Source: an uncultured Microbacteriaceae bacterium (GTDB lineage Bacteria; Actinomycetota; Actinomycetes; Actinomycetales; Microbacteriaceae). From it: a stretch of 64,000 nt of DNA. Position 1 is the stretch's first letter, and the number at the start of each line of letters is the position of its first letter. The DNA lies in assembly GCA_903940225.1 (NCBI GenBank), contig CAJAKC010000007.1, forward strand, positions 28,108-92,107. The letters run 5' to 3'. Made by a program: the position numbers and the translations under genes. A model generated the notes under the pieces. That model was not told where the DNA came from. It did no database searches and saw only the letters and a list, made by a program, of their open reading frames with translations. Of the stretch, positions 28,524 to 39,722 are shown in pieces.

Positions 28524-29194
28524 GTGAGGCGGCCGCGCGCTGGCGCGCGGTCCGCGATCAGATTGACGCGGAGTGCCAACGGCTGAACCGTGATCCGGCG
28601 GGCCTAAGTCTTGTGGTCGTCACAAAGTTTCACCCCGTGGAGTTGATTGAGGAACTTCTCGCGGTGGGCGCGCGCGATTTCGGTGAAAGTCGACACCAGG
28701 ATGCCGTGCAGAAGGCCGCTGCGCTGGAAGGACGTGACCTCACCTGGCACTTTGTGGGGCAGATTCAATCCAACAAGGCTCGGCCAATTGCACAGTATGC
28801 CGATGTGTTGCACTCCCTGGATCGCGACAGTGTCGTTGATGCGCTGGCAACGGCGGAACGGCGCGTTCAGGGTTTCATCGAACTGAATTTGACCGATGAC
28901 CCGGGTCGAGGCGGCGTGAACTCTGCCGATGAGATGCTTCGATTGGCCGAACGAATCGCGCAAACGGAAACAATCGATCTGCGCGGCGTGATGGCGGTCG
29001 CTCCGCTGGGGATGGATCCGCCGCAAGCGTTCGAGCGCGTTCAAACGTTTTCGGCAATCCTCACCCAAGCGCACTCTTCCGCAGCCGAGATTTCCGCCGG
29101 GATGAGCGCGGACTGGGAGGCCGCTCTGGCCGCTGGAGCGACACACCTGCGCATTGGCACGTCAATAACGGGAAATCGACCCCAACCGCGTTAA
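28520..29194 (+). CDS. YggS-family PLP-binding protein
   Basis: [46 protein letters not shown]. Confidence 0.9.
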   Translation: MSEAAARWRAVRDQIDAECQRLNRDPAGLSLVVVTKFHPVELIEELLAVGARDFGESRHQDAVQKAAALEGRDLTWHFVGQIQSNKARPIAQYADVLHSLDRDSVVDALATAERRVQGFIELNLTDDPGRGGVNSADEMLRLAERIAQTETIDLRGVMAVAPLGMDPPQAFERVQTFSAILTQAHSSAAEISAGMSADWEAALAAGATHLRIGTSITGNRPQPR

Positions 29195-29222
29195 TCTGAA
29201 CAGAACCTCAAGGAGGAAACTC

Positions 29223-29666
29223 ATGGTCAGAAAAGCATTGGAATTCTTCGGGATTGTTGAAGCCGGAGCGGCGCCTCGCGTTGCACCTCGGCGCCCCGAA
29301 AGTTCTCGACCCGCGCCGGCGGCGAAGCCCATCGTTCGTTTGAACAACGGTTACCGTGGCCGCGACAATAACTTTGCCACGATTCACACCGTTCGCCCCC
29401 GCCGTTACCAGAGCGACGCCGAGGGCATCGCCTACACGTTCCGCGACGGTTCGCCCGTCATTGTTGACCTCGGGCAGATGGCCGAGGCCGAAGTTCGCCG
29501 CATGATCGACTTCCTCAGCGGGCTCGTCAAGGGACTTGATGGTGCGATCAGTCGCGTCTCAGGCAAGGTGTACATGTTGACGCCGGCCGGCATTGAACAG
29601 TTCGACGACACGCAGTCCGCCGACGGTCTATCCGACGGAAACATTGACGCGGAACTGTTCGACTAG
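29223..29666 (+). CDS. sepF: Cell division protein SepF
   Basis: C-terminal SepF domain (RPRRYQSDAEGIAYTFRDGSPVIVDLGQMAEAEVRRMIDFLSGLVKGLDGAI). Confidence 0.93.
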   Translation: MVRKALEFFGIVEAGAAPRVAPRRPESSRPAPAAKPIVRLNNGYRGRDNNFATIHTVRPRRYQSDAEGIAYTFRDGSPVIVDLGQMAEAEVRRMIDFLSGLVKGLDGAISRVSGKVYMLTPAGIEQFDDTQSADGLSDGNIDAELFD

Positions 29667-29669
29667 ACC

Positions 29670-29948
29670 GTGCCAGTGTTGAGCGTCGTTCTCGGAACGG
29701 CTTTGTGGGTTTACACACTGATTCTGTGGGCTCGCCTCATTCTCGAGTGGGTTCGGCAGTTCCGACCGGATTGGCGTCCGCGGGGTTTGATTCTGATTGC
29801 GGCCGAGATTGTCTACACACTCACCGATCCACCGCTTAAGTTCATCCGGCGCTTCGTTCGGCCGGTTCGCCTTGGAGGAGTCGCTATCGACTTCTCGTGG
29901 ACAATTTTGCTCATTGCGGTCTACATCCTGATGTCTTTCGTCGGGTAG
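29670..29948 (+). CDS. YggT family membrane protein
   Basis: Small two-TM protein with ILIAAEIVYTLTDPPLKFIRRFV. Confidence 0.9.
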   Translation: MPVLSVVLGTALWVYTLILWARLILEWVRQFRPDWRPRGLILIAAEIVYTLTDPPLKFIRRFVRPVRLGGVAIDFSWTILLIAVYILMSFVG

Positions 29949-29998
29949 TCTTGTCAAACAACAGTTTCACCTTGTGGGAATTAAAGGAGTGATTGCGC

Positions 29999-30571
29999 AT
30001 GGCGCTCACCGCTGAAGACATCGTCAACAAACAGTTCAAACCAAAACCTCGGCTCAGTGAGGGTTACGACGCTGATGAAGTCGACGACTTTCTCGACGAG
30101 ATAGTGAAGGCTTATCGCGCCATCAAGGCCGAGAACGACGAACTCAATCAAAAGCTCGTGGGCGCCCAGGGACGCATCGACGAACTCGAGCGAGCGCGGA
30201 GTTCTGGCGCTGTGTCGGTGGTCGGTGCCGGTGCCGTCGCCGGTGTCGAAGGACCAAACGATTCTGCGACGTCAAGCCAACTTCTTCAGCTCGCACGAAA
30301 ACTGCACGACCAGCACATTCAAGAGGGTCTCAACGAGCGCGAGCGGATCATCGAAGAGGGCAAGGCTCAGGTTCAGCGCAACATCGCGGAAGCGGAACAG
30401 CGCCAAAAGAACGAGATCAATGAACTTGAGCTGCAACGTGTCGCGATCGAACGCCGAGTCGAAGAGCTCAAGTTGTTCGAAAAGGAATATCGCACGCAGC
30501 TCAAGCAATACCTCGAGACGTCTCTCAATGACCTCAACGCCAGCGGTCAGGCTTCCGCAGCGAACTACTAG
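29999..30571 (+). CDS. divIVA: DivIVA/Wag31
   Basis: MALTAEDIVNKQFKPKPRLSEGYDADEVDDFLDEIV plus coiled coil. Confidence 0.93.
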   Translation: MALTAEDIVNKQFKPKPRLSEGYDADEVDDFLDEIVKAYRAIKAENDELNQKLVGAQGRIDELERARSSGAVSVVGAGAVAGVEGPNDSATSSQLLQLARKLHDQHIQEGLNERERIIEEGKAQVQRNIAEAEQRQKNEINELELQRVAIERRVEELKLFEKEYRTQLKQYLETSLNDLNASGQASAANY

Positions 30572-30577
30572 GCCAGG

Positions 30578-31501
30578 TTGAGTCACCGGCGAAGTTTCGC
30601 GGTCCCCGACGGTCTTGTCGGCGAGCGGGTGGATGTCGTCGTCGCTCGACTCATCGGTGTGTCTCGAAGTTTCGCCGTCGAGATTGTTGAAGCCGGCGGT
30701 GTCGCGATCGGAGGTCTCATTGCGACCAAGTCGGACCGCGTGCCATTCGACGTCACCATCGATGTCGAGTGGGAGGACAAGCGCGAGCCCGTGATTGTGC
30801 CGGTCGTCGTCGACGAAATGACAATCGTGTATGACGATGACGACATCGTCGTCGTCGATAAGCCCCCATTCCTCGCCGCCCATCCCAGCCTTGGCTGGAC
30901 GGGAGACACTGTTGTTGGCGCTCTGGCAGGAGCGGGGTATCGGATTTCAACATCGGGGCCGCCCGAACGCCAAGGAATTGTGCACCGCCTAGATGTCGGC
31001 ACATCGGGACTGATGGCTGTCGCAAAGAGTGAAATTGCTTATTCCGTCATGAAACGGAAGTTCAAGCAGCGCGAAATCGACAAGACGTATCACGCGGTGG
31101 TCCAGGGTCACCCCGACCCTTCGGAGGGGACGATCGACGCACCGATTGGGCGACACCCCGGTTCGTCGTGGAAGTTTGCGGTGACTGCGGATGGTCGTGA
31201 CTCGGTCACTCATTATTCAACGCTCGAGTCATTTCCAGGAGCCAGCCTCGTCGAGGTGGAACTCGAAACGGGTCGCACGCACCAAATCAGAGTTCACATG
31301 GCTGCACATCGCCACCCGCTCGTCGGCGACGAACTGTACGGTGCCGACCCAACGCTCACGGCGCGACTGGGACTGACGAGGCAGTGGCTGCACGCGATAC
31401 GGCTCGGGTTTGAACACCCGACAACGGGTAAGCGCCTCGAACTCGAAGCCCCCTACCCCGCAGATTTGCAACTCGCGCTCGAAATTCTCGCGGCGCACTG
31501 A
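30578..31501 (+). CDS. rluD: RluA/RluD family pseudouridine synthase
   Basis: S4-like N-terminus; [18 protein letters not shown]. Confidence 0.92.
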   Translation: MSHRRSFAVPDGLVGERVDVVVARLIGVSRSFAVEIVEAGGVAIGGLIATKSDRVPFDVTIDVEWEDKREPVIVPVVVDEMTIVYDDDDIVVVDKPPFLAAHPSLGWTGDTVVGALAGAGYRISTSGPPERQGIVHRLDVGTSGLMAVAKSEIAYSVMKRKFKQREIDKTYHAVVQGHPDPSEGTIDAPIGRHPGSSWKFAVTADGRDSVTHYSTLESFPGASLVEVELETGRTHQIRVHMAAHRHPLVGDELYGADPTLTARLGLTRQWLHAIRLGFEHPTTGKRLELEAPYPADLQLALEILAAH

Positions 31502-31567
31502 CGCGCCTCACGACCGAGTCGACGGTCAGACCTAAACTGAGTATCCGCGCACGTCGAAGGAGGATCA

Positions 31568-34500
31568 ATGAGTGAGAATTTTGTGCACCTGCACGTTCAC
31601 ACCGATAACTCCATGCTCGATGGTGCGGCGCGAATCGGACCATTGCTCGACGCGGCGGTAGCGCAGGGAATGCCGGCAATCGCCATGACCGATCACGGAA
31701 CGCTGTTCGGAGCGTTTGAGTTTTGGACGAAGGCTCGCGACAGGGGAATCAAGCCGATTATCGGGATTGAGGCGTACCTCGCCCCGGAAAGCAGACTCGA
31801 CAAACGGCCAATTCGTTGGGGCGATGGAGGCGAGGACGACACGTCGGGTGGCGGCGCGTACACCCACCTGACGTTGCTCAGCGAGTCGACTGAAGGCATG
31901 CACAACCTCTTCACACTGTCGTCGGCGTCCTACATTGAAGGTTTCTACTCCCACCCGCGAATGGACCTCGAGATCCTGGCTCAGAATGCGAAAGGGCTCA
32001 TCGCCACGAGCGGTTGCGTCAGTGGCGAAGTCCAGACGCGAATCCGACTCGGCCAATACGACGAGGCAAAGAAGGTCGCGGCGAACATGCGCGACATCTT
32101 CGGTAAAGAGAATTACTTCATCGAGATCATGGACCACGGAATTCCGATCGAGCGACGTGGAATCAAAGATCTCCTCCGCCTGGCAAATGAGCTAGACCTT
32201 CCGCTCGTGCTCACAAACGACTTGCACTATGTTCACCACGATGACCACACCGCTCACGCTGCGCTGCTATGCGTGCAGTCGGGGTCGACGCTATTGGACG
32301 AAAAGCGCTTCAAATTCGACGCCGACCAGTTCTATTTGAAATCGGCCGCCGAGATGCGACGACTTTTTCCCGATCATCCGGAGGCGTCCGACAACACTCT
32401 GCTCATTGCGGAACGCTGTGGAGTTGAGTTCGATACGACCACGAACCACATGCCGCACTTTCCCGTGGCAGCGGAGGACACCGAGGACGAAGCTTTCGAA
32501 CGTGCCGTGTGGGCGGGGCTCGAGTTCCGCTACGGGAAGGACATGTCGTCCGAGGTTCGTGAGCGTGCCGCCTACGAGATTGAAATCATCCGGACAAAGG
32601 GCTTCGCCGGGTACTACCTGATTGTTGCCGACTTCATCGGGTGGGCGCGCGACAACGCTATTCGTGTCGGGCCGGGTCGAGGGTCGGGCGCCGGGTCCAT
32701 CGCGGCCTATGCGATGCGGATCACCGATCTCGAGCCCTTGGCCCACGGGCTCCTGTTCGAGCGTTTTCTGAACCCCGAACGCGAGTCGATGCCCGACTTC
32801 GATATCGACTTCTCGACTAAGCGACGCGATGATGTCAAACGGTACGTCACCGAAAAGTATGGTTCGGACCACGTCGCTCAAATCGCAACGTACAACATCA
32901 TCAAGGCAAAGCAGGCGTTGAAGGACTCCGCTCGCGTGCTCGGGTATCCCTACGAGGTGGGGGAGCGTCTGACAAAGGCAGTGCCGCCGATGAAACTCGG
33001 GCGTGACATGTCGTTGAGCGAAATGTTCGACAAGAACAATGAACGCTTCAAGGAAGCGGCTCCGTTCCGCGACGTGGTTGAGGCGACTCCCGAGGCCACA
33101 ATTGTCTACGAGACGGCAAAGGGCATCGAGAGCATCAAGCGCAACACCGGGGTGCACGCGGCCGGGGTCATCATGTCGGACACCAAACTGTCGGACATCG
33201 TGCCGTTGATGATGAGATCAAACGACGGCCAGATCATCACCCAGTTCGACTACCCAACCTGTGAGTCGCTCGGGCTCATCAAGATGGACTTCCTCGGACT
33301 GCGAAACCTCGACATTCTTGACGATGCGTTGATTAACATCCAGCGAAACCGCGGGGAAACCTTTGTTCTCGAGGACTTGACCTACGACGACCCGGCGGTG
33401 TTCGAACTGCTCTCGACGGGGGAGACGCTGGGCATCTTCCAACTGGACTCACCGCCGATGCGTCAATTGCTCAAACAGATGCAACCCGACTCGTTCGAGG
33501 ACATTTCCGCTGTGCTTGCGCTGTACCGGCCCGGTCCGATGGCCATGAAGTCGCACACAAACTATGCGATGCGCAAACAGGGCATGCAGGTCATTGCACC
33601 GATTCACAAAGAGCTCGCCGAACCGTTGAGTGACATTCTCGACCCGACCTACGGGCTCATCGTGTACCAAGAGCAGGTTATGCAGATCGCCCAGCGCGTC
33701 GCCGGGTTCACGCTCGCGCGGGCAGAGAACCTGCGCCGCGCGATGGGTAAGAAAAAGAAGGAAGTGATTGACGAAGAGTTCGCTCCATTCTCGGCCGGAA
33801 TGATTGAACGCGGATTCAGCAAAAAGGCGATTGACACGCTGTGGGAGATTCTCGTTCCCTTCTCGGATTACGCGTTCAACAAGTCGCACTCGGCCGCATA
33901 CGGGGTCGTAGCCTACTTCACGGCTTATCTGAAGGCGCACTATCCCCAAGAATTCATGGCAGGACTGCTCACCAGTGTTGGTGACGACCGCGACAAACTC
34001 GGCGGTTATCTCGTCGAAGCACGTCGAATGGGGGTCAAGGTGCTTGCCCCTGACATTAACGAATCAGTGCTCGACTTTGCTGCCGTCGGGGATGACGTTC
34101 GCTTTGGACTCGGGTCCATCAAGAATGTTGGCGAGGGAGTCGTTGACCACATTGTCTCGGAACGCATTGCCAACGGCCCGTACGAATCGTTCCCCGATTT
34201 CCTTGAGCGCGCGCCGCTTCCCGCCCTGCAGAAACGCACGGTGGAAGCCCTGATCAAGGCCGGTGCGTTTGACCGTTTCGGGCATACCCGTCGGGCTCTG
34301 ATCGATGTGCACGAGAAGGCGGTTGAGGACGCTCAGCGCACGAAGAAGGACGCGTCGAAGGGCGACATTGGTTTCGATTTTGGAGGGCTGTTCGATGAAC
34401 CCGTTGTGCTCGTACCCGACCGCCCCGAGTGGCCGCGCAAGACGAAGCTCGAGTTCGAGCGGGACATGCTCGGGCTGTATGTGTCCGACCATCCGCTCAA

Positions 34501-35110
34501 CGGTCAAGAATCGGCACTGTCTCGTGCCGCGTCCATTCTGGTCAGCGACCTGCAGGTCGTACAGAAGGTCTCGGAGAGCGACGACGCCGACGCGGAATAC
34601 GAACTGATCGGAGCCACCGAGGGTGACATCGTGACGTTTGCCGGCCTGCTGCGGAACGTCGAGCTGCGCGTTGCGCGCACCTCAGGAAAACCGTTTGCGA
34701 TGGCCATGCTGGAAGACATGTCGGGTTCCGTTCCCGTCTCTGTCCTCGGCCGCGCGTATGACGACCTCAGGCTCAAACTCGTCAACGATACGGTCGTCGC
34801 CGTATCCGGCCGGATTCGACTGCGCGAGAACACGGTCTCGCTCATGGCGAACGATATCCGCGAGCTTGAAATGGTTCGAGTGGACGAAGTCACGGTGGTG
34901 AAGGTTCAAGTTCCATCGAGTCACGCAACGACGAGTGTCATTGCCGAACTCGACGAAATTCTCAAACGGCACCCGGGTGGTTCCGAGGTTGAGCTGCGCG
35001 TTCGCCACCCCGACACCGTCCGAGTTTTTACGCTTCCGCACCGAGTGACGGTGAGCGGAGCGCTGTACGGCGAGTTGCGACGGGTTCTCGGGCCGAACGC
35101 TCTTGCCTAG
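31568..35110 (+). CDS. dnaE: DNA polymerase III subunit alpha
   Basis: N-terminal PHP domain (FVHLHVHTDNSMLDGA), PDFDIDFSTKRRDDV, C-terminal OB fold; 1180 aa, no intein. Confidence 0.97.
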   Translation: MSENFVHLHVHTDNSMLDGAARIGPLLDAAVAQGMPAIAMTDHGTLFGAFEFWTKARDRGIKPIIGIEAYLAPESRLDKRPIRWGDGGEDDTSGGGAYTHLTLLSESTEGMHNLFTLSSASYIEGFYSHPRMDLEILAQNAKGLIATSGCVSGEVQTRIRLGQYDEAKKVAANMRDIFGKENYFIEIMDHGIPIERRGIKDLLRLANELDLPLVLTNDLHYVHHDDHTAHAALLCVQSGSTLLDEKRFKFDADQFYLKSAAEMRRLFPDHPEASDNTLLIAERCGVEFDTTTNHMPHFPVAAEDTEDEAFERAVWAGLEFRYGKDMSSEVRERAAYEIEIIRTKGFAGYYLIVADFIGWARDNAIRVGPGRGSGAGSIAAYAMRITDLEPLAHGLLFERFLNPERESMPDFDIDFSTKRRDDVKRYVTEKYGSDHVAQIATYNIIKAKQALKDSARVLGYPYEVGERLTKAVPPMKLGRDMSLSEMFDKNNERFKEAAPFRDVVEATPEATIVYETAKGIESIKRNTGVHAAGVIMSDTKLSDIVPLMMRSNDGQIITQFDYPTCESLGLIKMDFLGLRNLDILDDALINIQRNRGETFVLEDLTYDDPAVFELLSTGETLGIFQLDSPPMRQLLKQMQPDSFEDISAVLALYRPGPMAMKSHTNYAMRKQGMQVIAPIHKELAEPLSDILDPTYGLIVYQEQVMQIAQRVAGFTLARAENLRRAMGKKKKEVIDEEFAPFSAGMIERGFSKKAIDTLWEILVPFSDYAFNKSHSAAYGVVAYFTAYLKAHYPQEFMAGLLTSVGDDRDKLGGYLVEARRMGVKVLAPDINESVLDFAAVGDDVRFGLGSIKNVGEGVVDHIVSERIANGPYESFPDFLERAPLPALQKRTVEALIKAGAFDRFGHTRRALIDVHEKAVEDAQRTKKDASKGDIGFDFGGLFDEPVVLVPDRPEWPRKTKLEFERDMLGLYVSDHPLNGQESALSRAASILVSDLQVVQKVSESDDADAEYELIGATEGDIVTFAGLLRNVELRVARTSGKPFAMAMLEDMSGSVPVSVLGRAYDDLRLKLVNDTVVAVSGRIRLRENTVSLMANDIRELEMVRVDEVTVVKVQVPSSHATTSVIAELDEILKRHPGGSEVELRVRHPDTVRVFTLPHRVTVSGALYGELRRVLGPNALA

Positions 35111-35592
35111 CTGACGACGTCACCGACCGCGTGATACCGACGTTCGACGTACACAAGTGGTGAGCAGTCGGTGTTGGTGGTCCCTCCGTCGATTTCGACG
35201 ATGACGGCAGCGTTCGAACCAACCTCCGCAACGCTCACCACGCGAGCCTCGAGCACCGCGCGAACGCCGTTCAGGCGAGGGAGACCCCGGTCATCGGGGG
35301 ACCAGTGGTTGCCTTCAAATCGTTGTGCTGCGGGTCCAGCCATGACCCTCGCGACGTCGACTTGATGACCCGCGAGGAAGTGGAGGAGGATGCGTGACCC
35401 GAGTGCAACAGCCGGGTACGAGGAAGCGTGCTGAGCGATGTTGAAGGATGCCCGCGGAGGTTCGGCGGAAAACGAGGCGAGCGATGTCGCGGTGAAACCG
35501 ACCGGCGAACCATCCACTGCGAGTGCTGTGATGACGGCAACCCCGGCGGGGTGCAAAGCGAACGCCGCGAGGAACGTTGATTCGGGGGTCAT
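35107..35592 (-). CDS. Flavin reductase family protein
   Basis: PAGVAVITALAVDGSPVGFTATSLASFSAEPPRASFNI. Confidence 0.88.
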   Translation of the reverse strand: MTPESTFLAAFALHPAGVAVITALAVDGSPVGFTATSLASFSAEPPRASFNIAQHASSYPAVALGSRILLHFLAGHQVDVARVMAGPAAQRFEGNHWSPDDRGLPRLNGVRAVLEARVVSVAEVGSNAAVIVEIDGGTTNTDCSPLVYVERRYHAVGDVVS

Positions 35593-35725
35593 GCGGGCGA
35601 CGTGCTCCTCGGTGAATCATTAGACGGAATAGTCACAACGGTAGCATTGAGACGATGGTGACCACGATTTCTAGCCCTTGTGGTTGACGGTCAGACCGTG
35701 ACCGCAGGATCCGAGAGGTAACGAG

Positions 35726-36190
35726 ATGCATTGTCCGTTTTGCCGCCACACCGACAGTCGTGTCGTCGATTCCCGCACGGCCGAAGACGGGCTGTCGATT
35801 CGCCGCCGCCGTGAATGTCCCTCGTGCGGGGGTCGGTTTTCGACTCTCGAGACGGCGAGCCTTTCGGTCATTAAACGCAACGGAGTAATCGAACCGTTTT
35901 CGAGAAACAAGATCGTGTCCGGCGTTCGCAAAGCCTGTCAGGGGCTCTCGGTCACGGACTCAGAACTGTCGGCACTCGCGCAACGCGTTGAGGAAACCGT
36001 TCGCGCAACCGGAGTTTCGCAGATTGACGCGAACGAGATTGGGTTGGCGATTTTGCCGGAACTGCGCACCATCGATCTTGTCGCCTATTTGCGTTTCGCG
36101 AGCGTGTATAAAGCGTTCGAATCCCTCGCCGACTTTGATCGCGCGATTGAGGAATTACGCGCTGATGGTGGAAAGCCTTCCGACTCGTGA
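35726..36190 (+). CDS. nrdR: Transcriptional repressor NrdR
   Basis: Zinc ribbon [17 protein letters not shown]...[15 protein letters not shown] plus ATP-cone. Confidence 0.96.
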   Translation: MHCPFCRHTDSRVVDSRTAEDGLSIRRRRECPSCGGRFSTLETASLSVIKRNGVIEPFSRNKIVSGVRKACQGLSVTDSELSALAQRVEETVRATGVSQIDANEIGLAILPELRTIDLVAYLRFASVYKAFESLADFDRAIEELRADGGKPSDS

Positions 36191-37194
36191 TCTATCGCGC
36201 GCTCTTTCGGCTCGTCTTTGCACGGATGGACCCTGAGCACGCACACGAATTAGTGGTTGCGCTTTTGCGCTTCGCCCAGAAAGTAGGGGCAACCCGCCTG
36301 TTACGGCTGGGCACGTCACCCGCCCGCAATCAGTCGGTGCATACGTTGGGCTTGACTTTTGAGTCGCCGTTTGGACTCGCTGCGGGGTTCGATAAAAACG
36401 CACTGACCTATCGAATTCTCTGGGGCCTCGGATTCGGTCACGTTGAAGTCGGCACCGTCACGGCGCTGGCCCAGGCCGGGAACCCGAAACCGCGACTCTT
36501 TCGACTCTTGGCCGACAACGCGCTCATTAACCGAATGGGCTTCAATAACGATGGTGCCGAGCTCGTCGCGCAGCGCCTGAGGCGTCGGCACGGTCCAATC
36601 CTTGGAGTCAACATCGGCAAAAGCCGAATTGTCGACGTGGACGAGGCTATCGAGGATTATCTGCAGTCAACCCGTGTGCTTGCGCCACGCGCGGACTATC
36701 TCGCGGTCAACGTGTCGTCGCCCAATACGCCGGGGTTACGCGGCCTTCAAGAGATTGACAAACTCGAGCCACTCTTGACGGCGGTCAAAAAGGAAGCGGG
36801 ACGGACTCCGGTCCTGGTTAAAATTGCGCCAGACCTTTCCGATGAAGGGGTTGACGCCGTCGCAGAATTGGCACTGAGAATTGGCCTGGACGGCATCATC
36901 GCGACCAACACGACGCTGTCCCGCGCCGGGTTGCAGACCCCGCGCGCGGAAGTCGAGGCGATGGGGGACGGCGGTCTGTCGGGACCGCCCGTAGCCGCGC
37001 GGTCGCGAGAGGTTCTGCGGCGTTTGCGCGACCGTGTACCAGCAGACTTTTGCATTATCTCCGTGGGTGGAGTGACGTCATCCGAGGACATCGCACAACG
37101 ACTTGCAGACGGTGCAACACTCGTGCAGGGCTATACGGCTTTTTTGTACGAGGGGCCGTTGTGGGCGGCGCGGGTAATTCGAGGGTTGCGCTAA
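36187..37194 (+). CDS. pyrD: Quinone-dependent dihydroorotate dehydrogenase
   Basis: [35 protein letters not shown] motifs. Confidence 0.94.
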   Translation: MIYRALFRLVFARMDPEHAHELVVALLRFAQKVGATRLLRLGTSPARNQSVHTLGLTFESPFGLAAGFDKNALTYRILWGLGFGHVEVGTVTALAQAGNPKPRLFRLLADNALINRMGFNNDGAELVAQRLRRRHGPILGVNIGKSRIVDVDEAIEDYLQSTRVLAPRADYLAVNVSSPNTPGLRGLQEIDKLEPLLTAVKKEAGRTPVLVKIAPDLSDEGVDAVAELALRIGLDGIIATNTTLSRAGLQTPRAEVEAMGDGGLSGPPVAARSREVLRRLRDRVPADFCIISVGGVTSSEDIAQRLADGATLVQGYTAFLYEGPLWAARVIRGLR

Positions 37195-37764
37195 CTACTC
37201 GATTGTTGCGCCGCGGGCAACACGGGCCTTAGGAACGCGCAGCGGGCGGAACTGGAACGCGCGCATACCCGCGTACCATCTGACGCCCTTCTCCACGTCG
37301 CCGAACTTGGCCTGAAGTTTCCTCGTGACCTGACGACCAAGGAAGATCGCGTCGATGACACCGACGAGGAAGAATCCATAGAGAGCGATCAGGACCGTCA
37401 ACTGAAGAGTTGCGGCGATTGAGGTCACTTTTCCGTTGGCATCGGTCGCGTTGTAGTCGGGGATGAAGGTCATGATGATGACAGCAAACATGAGCGGAAT
37501 CATGAACTCACCGACGGTGAAACGCGCATCAACGATGTCGCGAACCATTCGTTTTTGCGGTCCCTTGTCTCGCAGCGGGAGGTAGCGTTCGTCGCCGGCT
37601 TCCATGCCCGCACGTGCCATCTGGCGCTGATCCGCCTTTTTGCGACGGTCCTCTTTCGACTGCTTGGTTCGAACGGGTACGAGCGGGCGCTGCCGCGCTG
37701 CCTCGCGCTCTTTGCGCGTCGGGGTAGCGCGTCCCTTGCCGGTCTTATCGGTCGGTTCAGTCAC
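37195..37764 (-). CDS. DUF3043 family membrane protein
   Basis: KGRATPTRKEREAARQRPLVP N-terminus and two TM segments, typical of DUF3043. Confidence 0.82.
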   Translation of the reverse strand: MTEPTDKTGKGRATPTRKEREAARQRPLVPVRTKQSKEDRRKKADQRQMARAGMEAGDERYLPLRDKGPQKRMVRDIVDARFTVGEFMIPLMFAVIIMTFIPDYNATDANGKVTSIAATLQLTVLIALYGFFLVGVIDAIFLGRQVTRKLQAKFGDVEKGVRWYAGMRAFQFRPLRVPKARVARGATIE

Positions 37765-37805
37765 GTCGTCGACTCCTTTGGTTCAGTGTTTACTAGATTA
37801 CCGTT

Positions 37806-39203
37806 ATGACCGACCACGCCAGAACTACCGATTCACTTCGCGACCTCATCGCGGGCGCGATGCCCGGCGCCGTTGATGCGCTCAAGGAACTCGTCCGCAT
37901 TCCCTCCGTCTCGTGGGATGGCTTCGACCCCGAGCGTGTTCAGGAGTCTGCGGAGTTTGTCGCTGTGCGACTGAAAGCACTGGACCTGTTTGACGAGGTG
38001 ACTATCGTTCGCGAACAACAGGCGAACTCGTCGGATTACGGCCAGCCGGCCGTCCTCGCGCGCCGAGAAGCCGCCCCCGGCTATCCGACTGTCCTCCTGT
38101 ATGCCCACCACGATGTTCAACCGCCCGGTGATCGGGCCGCGTGGGACAGCGAACCCTTCGAACCCGAAGAGCGTGAGGGCCGACTTTACGGGCGCGGTGC
38201 TGCTGACGACAAGGCGGGCGTGCTGGTGCACCTCACCGCTCTCGAAGCCGTGCGCGATGTTCTGCTCGACGATCTCAAAATCGGAATCGCCGTCTTTGTG
38301 GAGGGAGAGGAAGAGTTCGGCTCTCGCTCCTTCACCACGATTCTCGACGCCCACACGCGACTCTTGCGCAGCGATGTGATCATCGTCGCCGACAGTGACA
38401 ACCGCACCGTTGACATCCCGTCCCTCACGGTCAGCCTGCGCGGGAACGTTGCCTTTTCGCTGACGGTGTCAACACTTTCCCACGCATCACACTCGGGGAT
38501 GCTCGGGGGAGCGGTGCCCGACGCGATGATGGCCGCGATGACCCTCGTCTCGCGCTTGTATAACGCCGACGGATCGGTGGCGGTTGAGGGACTTCGCGGA
38601 TACGCTGCCCCCGTCCCTGAATTCAGCCATGACGAGCTGGTCCACGATTCAGGACTCCTTGACGGCGTATCGGAAATCGGCAAAGGTCCGATCTTGTCGC
38701 GAATCTGGTTCCAACCGGCAATCTCCATCACAGGGATTGATGCCCCGAGTGTTCAGAATGCCTCGAACACGCTCATCCCCTCGGTCACGATAAAGGTGTC
38801 CGTGCGCGTTGCGCCCGGACAGACCGCGACCGAAGCCTGGGATGCCATCCGTACTCACCTCGAAGCCACTGCTCCGTGGGGGGCTCACCTCGCGTTCAGC
38901 GAACCCGATTTGGGTAATGCGTTCCTCGTCGACACATCCGGTTCCGCAGTTGCACTGGAGTTGGACGCGCTGCGCGACGCGTGGGGAGGGACCGATCCCG
39001 TACTCGCGGGAGTGGGTGGCTCAATTCCGTTCATCGCGGACCTGGTGACTCGTTTCCCGGAGGCGCAAATTCTCGTCACCGGGGTCGAAGACCCAGCCTC
39101 GCGAGCACACAGCCCCAACGAATCGCTGTCTCTCGCCGTCTTTGAACGCGCAATTCTTGCCGAAACACTCTTCCTCTTGCGACTCAACGACCGCGAAGTG
39201 TGA
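37806..39203 (+). CDS. M20-family dipeptidase
   Basis: LLYAHHDVQPPGD, GRGAADDKAG, EGEEEFGS motifs. Confidence 0.9.
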   Translation: MTDHARTTDSLRDLIAGAMPGAVDALKELVRIPSVSWDGFDPERVQESAEFVAVRLKALDLFDEVTIVREQQANSSDYGQPAVLARREAAPGYPTVLLYAHHDVQPPGDRAAWDSEPFEPEEREGRLYGRGAADDKAGVLVHLTALEAVRDVLLDDLKIGIAVFVEGEEEFGSRSFTTILDAHTRLLRSDVIIVADSDNRTVDIPSLTVSLRGNVAFSLTVSTLSHASHSGMLGGAVPDAMMAAMTLVSRLYNADGSVAVEGLRGYAAPVPEFSHDELVHDSGLLDGVSEIGKGPILSRIWFQPAISITGIDAPSVQNASNTLIPSVTIKVSVRVAPGQTATEAWDAIRTHLEATAPWGAHLAFSEPDLGNAFLVDTSGSAVALELDALRDAWGGTDPVLAGVGGSIPFIADLVTRFPEAQILVTGVEDPASRAHSPNESLSLAVFERAILAETLFLLRLNDREV

Positions 39204-39225
39204 GTTGAGGGGGTAAAATCAGACC

Positions 39226-39579
39226 ATGACTGGAAACACTCTCACCGAAGCTACGCACGGCGTCGTTCTGACTCCCGCTGCCGTCGACAAGGCCAAAGGC
39301 CTCATCATGCGCGAACAGCGCGACGATCTTCGTCTCCGCCTCGTCGTCAAAGCGGGCGGGTGCAGCGGATTCCGTTACGATCTCTTCTTTGACGAGCGCG
39401 ACAACGAGGGTGACGCTGTTGTCGAATTCGACGGAGTGCAGGTCGTCGTTGACAAGAAGAGCGCGCCGTACCTCGAGGGTGCCGAAATCGACTACGAGGA
39501 CACGATTCAGGCGTCCGGCTTCCAGATCAACAACCCCAATGCGCAAAGCACGTGTGCTTGCGGCGACTCGTTCAACTAA
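39226..39579 (+). CDS. erpA: HesB/IscA/ErpA-type iron-sulfur insertion protein
   Basis: KAGGCSGFRYDLFFDE and CACGDSF. Confidence 0.9.
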   Translation: MTGNTLTEATHGVVLTPAAVDKAKGLIMREQRDDLRLRLVVKAGGCSGFRYDLFFDERDNEGDAVVEFDGVQVVVDKKSAPYLEGAEIDYEDTIQASGFQINNPNAQSTCACGDSFN

Positions 39580-39606
39580 CGGCGACTCACGCAACAACTT
39601 CGAACA

Positions 39607-39641
39607 AACCGCGAAAAATCAACGATTTTTCGCGGTTTTTT
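39607..39641 (+). terminator. Rho-independent terminator
   Basis: Perfect 14-bp stem AACCGCGAAAAATC / GATTTTTCGCGGTT, 3-nt loop, T tail. Confidence 0.9.
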
Positions 39642-39722
39642 CGCGCCAAAACGACAGAACTTGCGTTCCTGGTCGCGTAGACTGAAGGCATCGCCACACA
39701 CAGGATGTCCGAAAGGCTAGAC

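Noticed and set aside
31568-35110. Intein or split in dnaE
   Set aside because: Length (1180 aa) and continuous motifs are normal; no intein splice-junction blocks seen.
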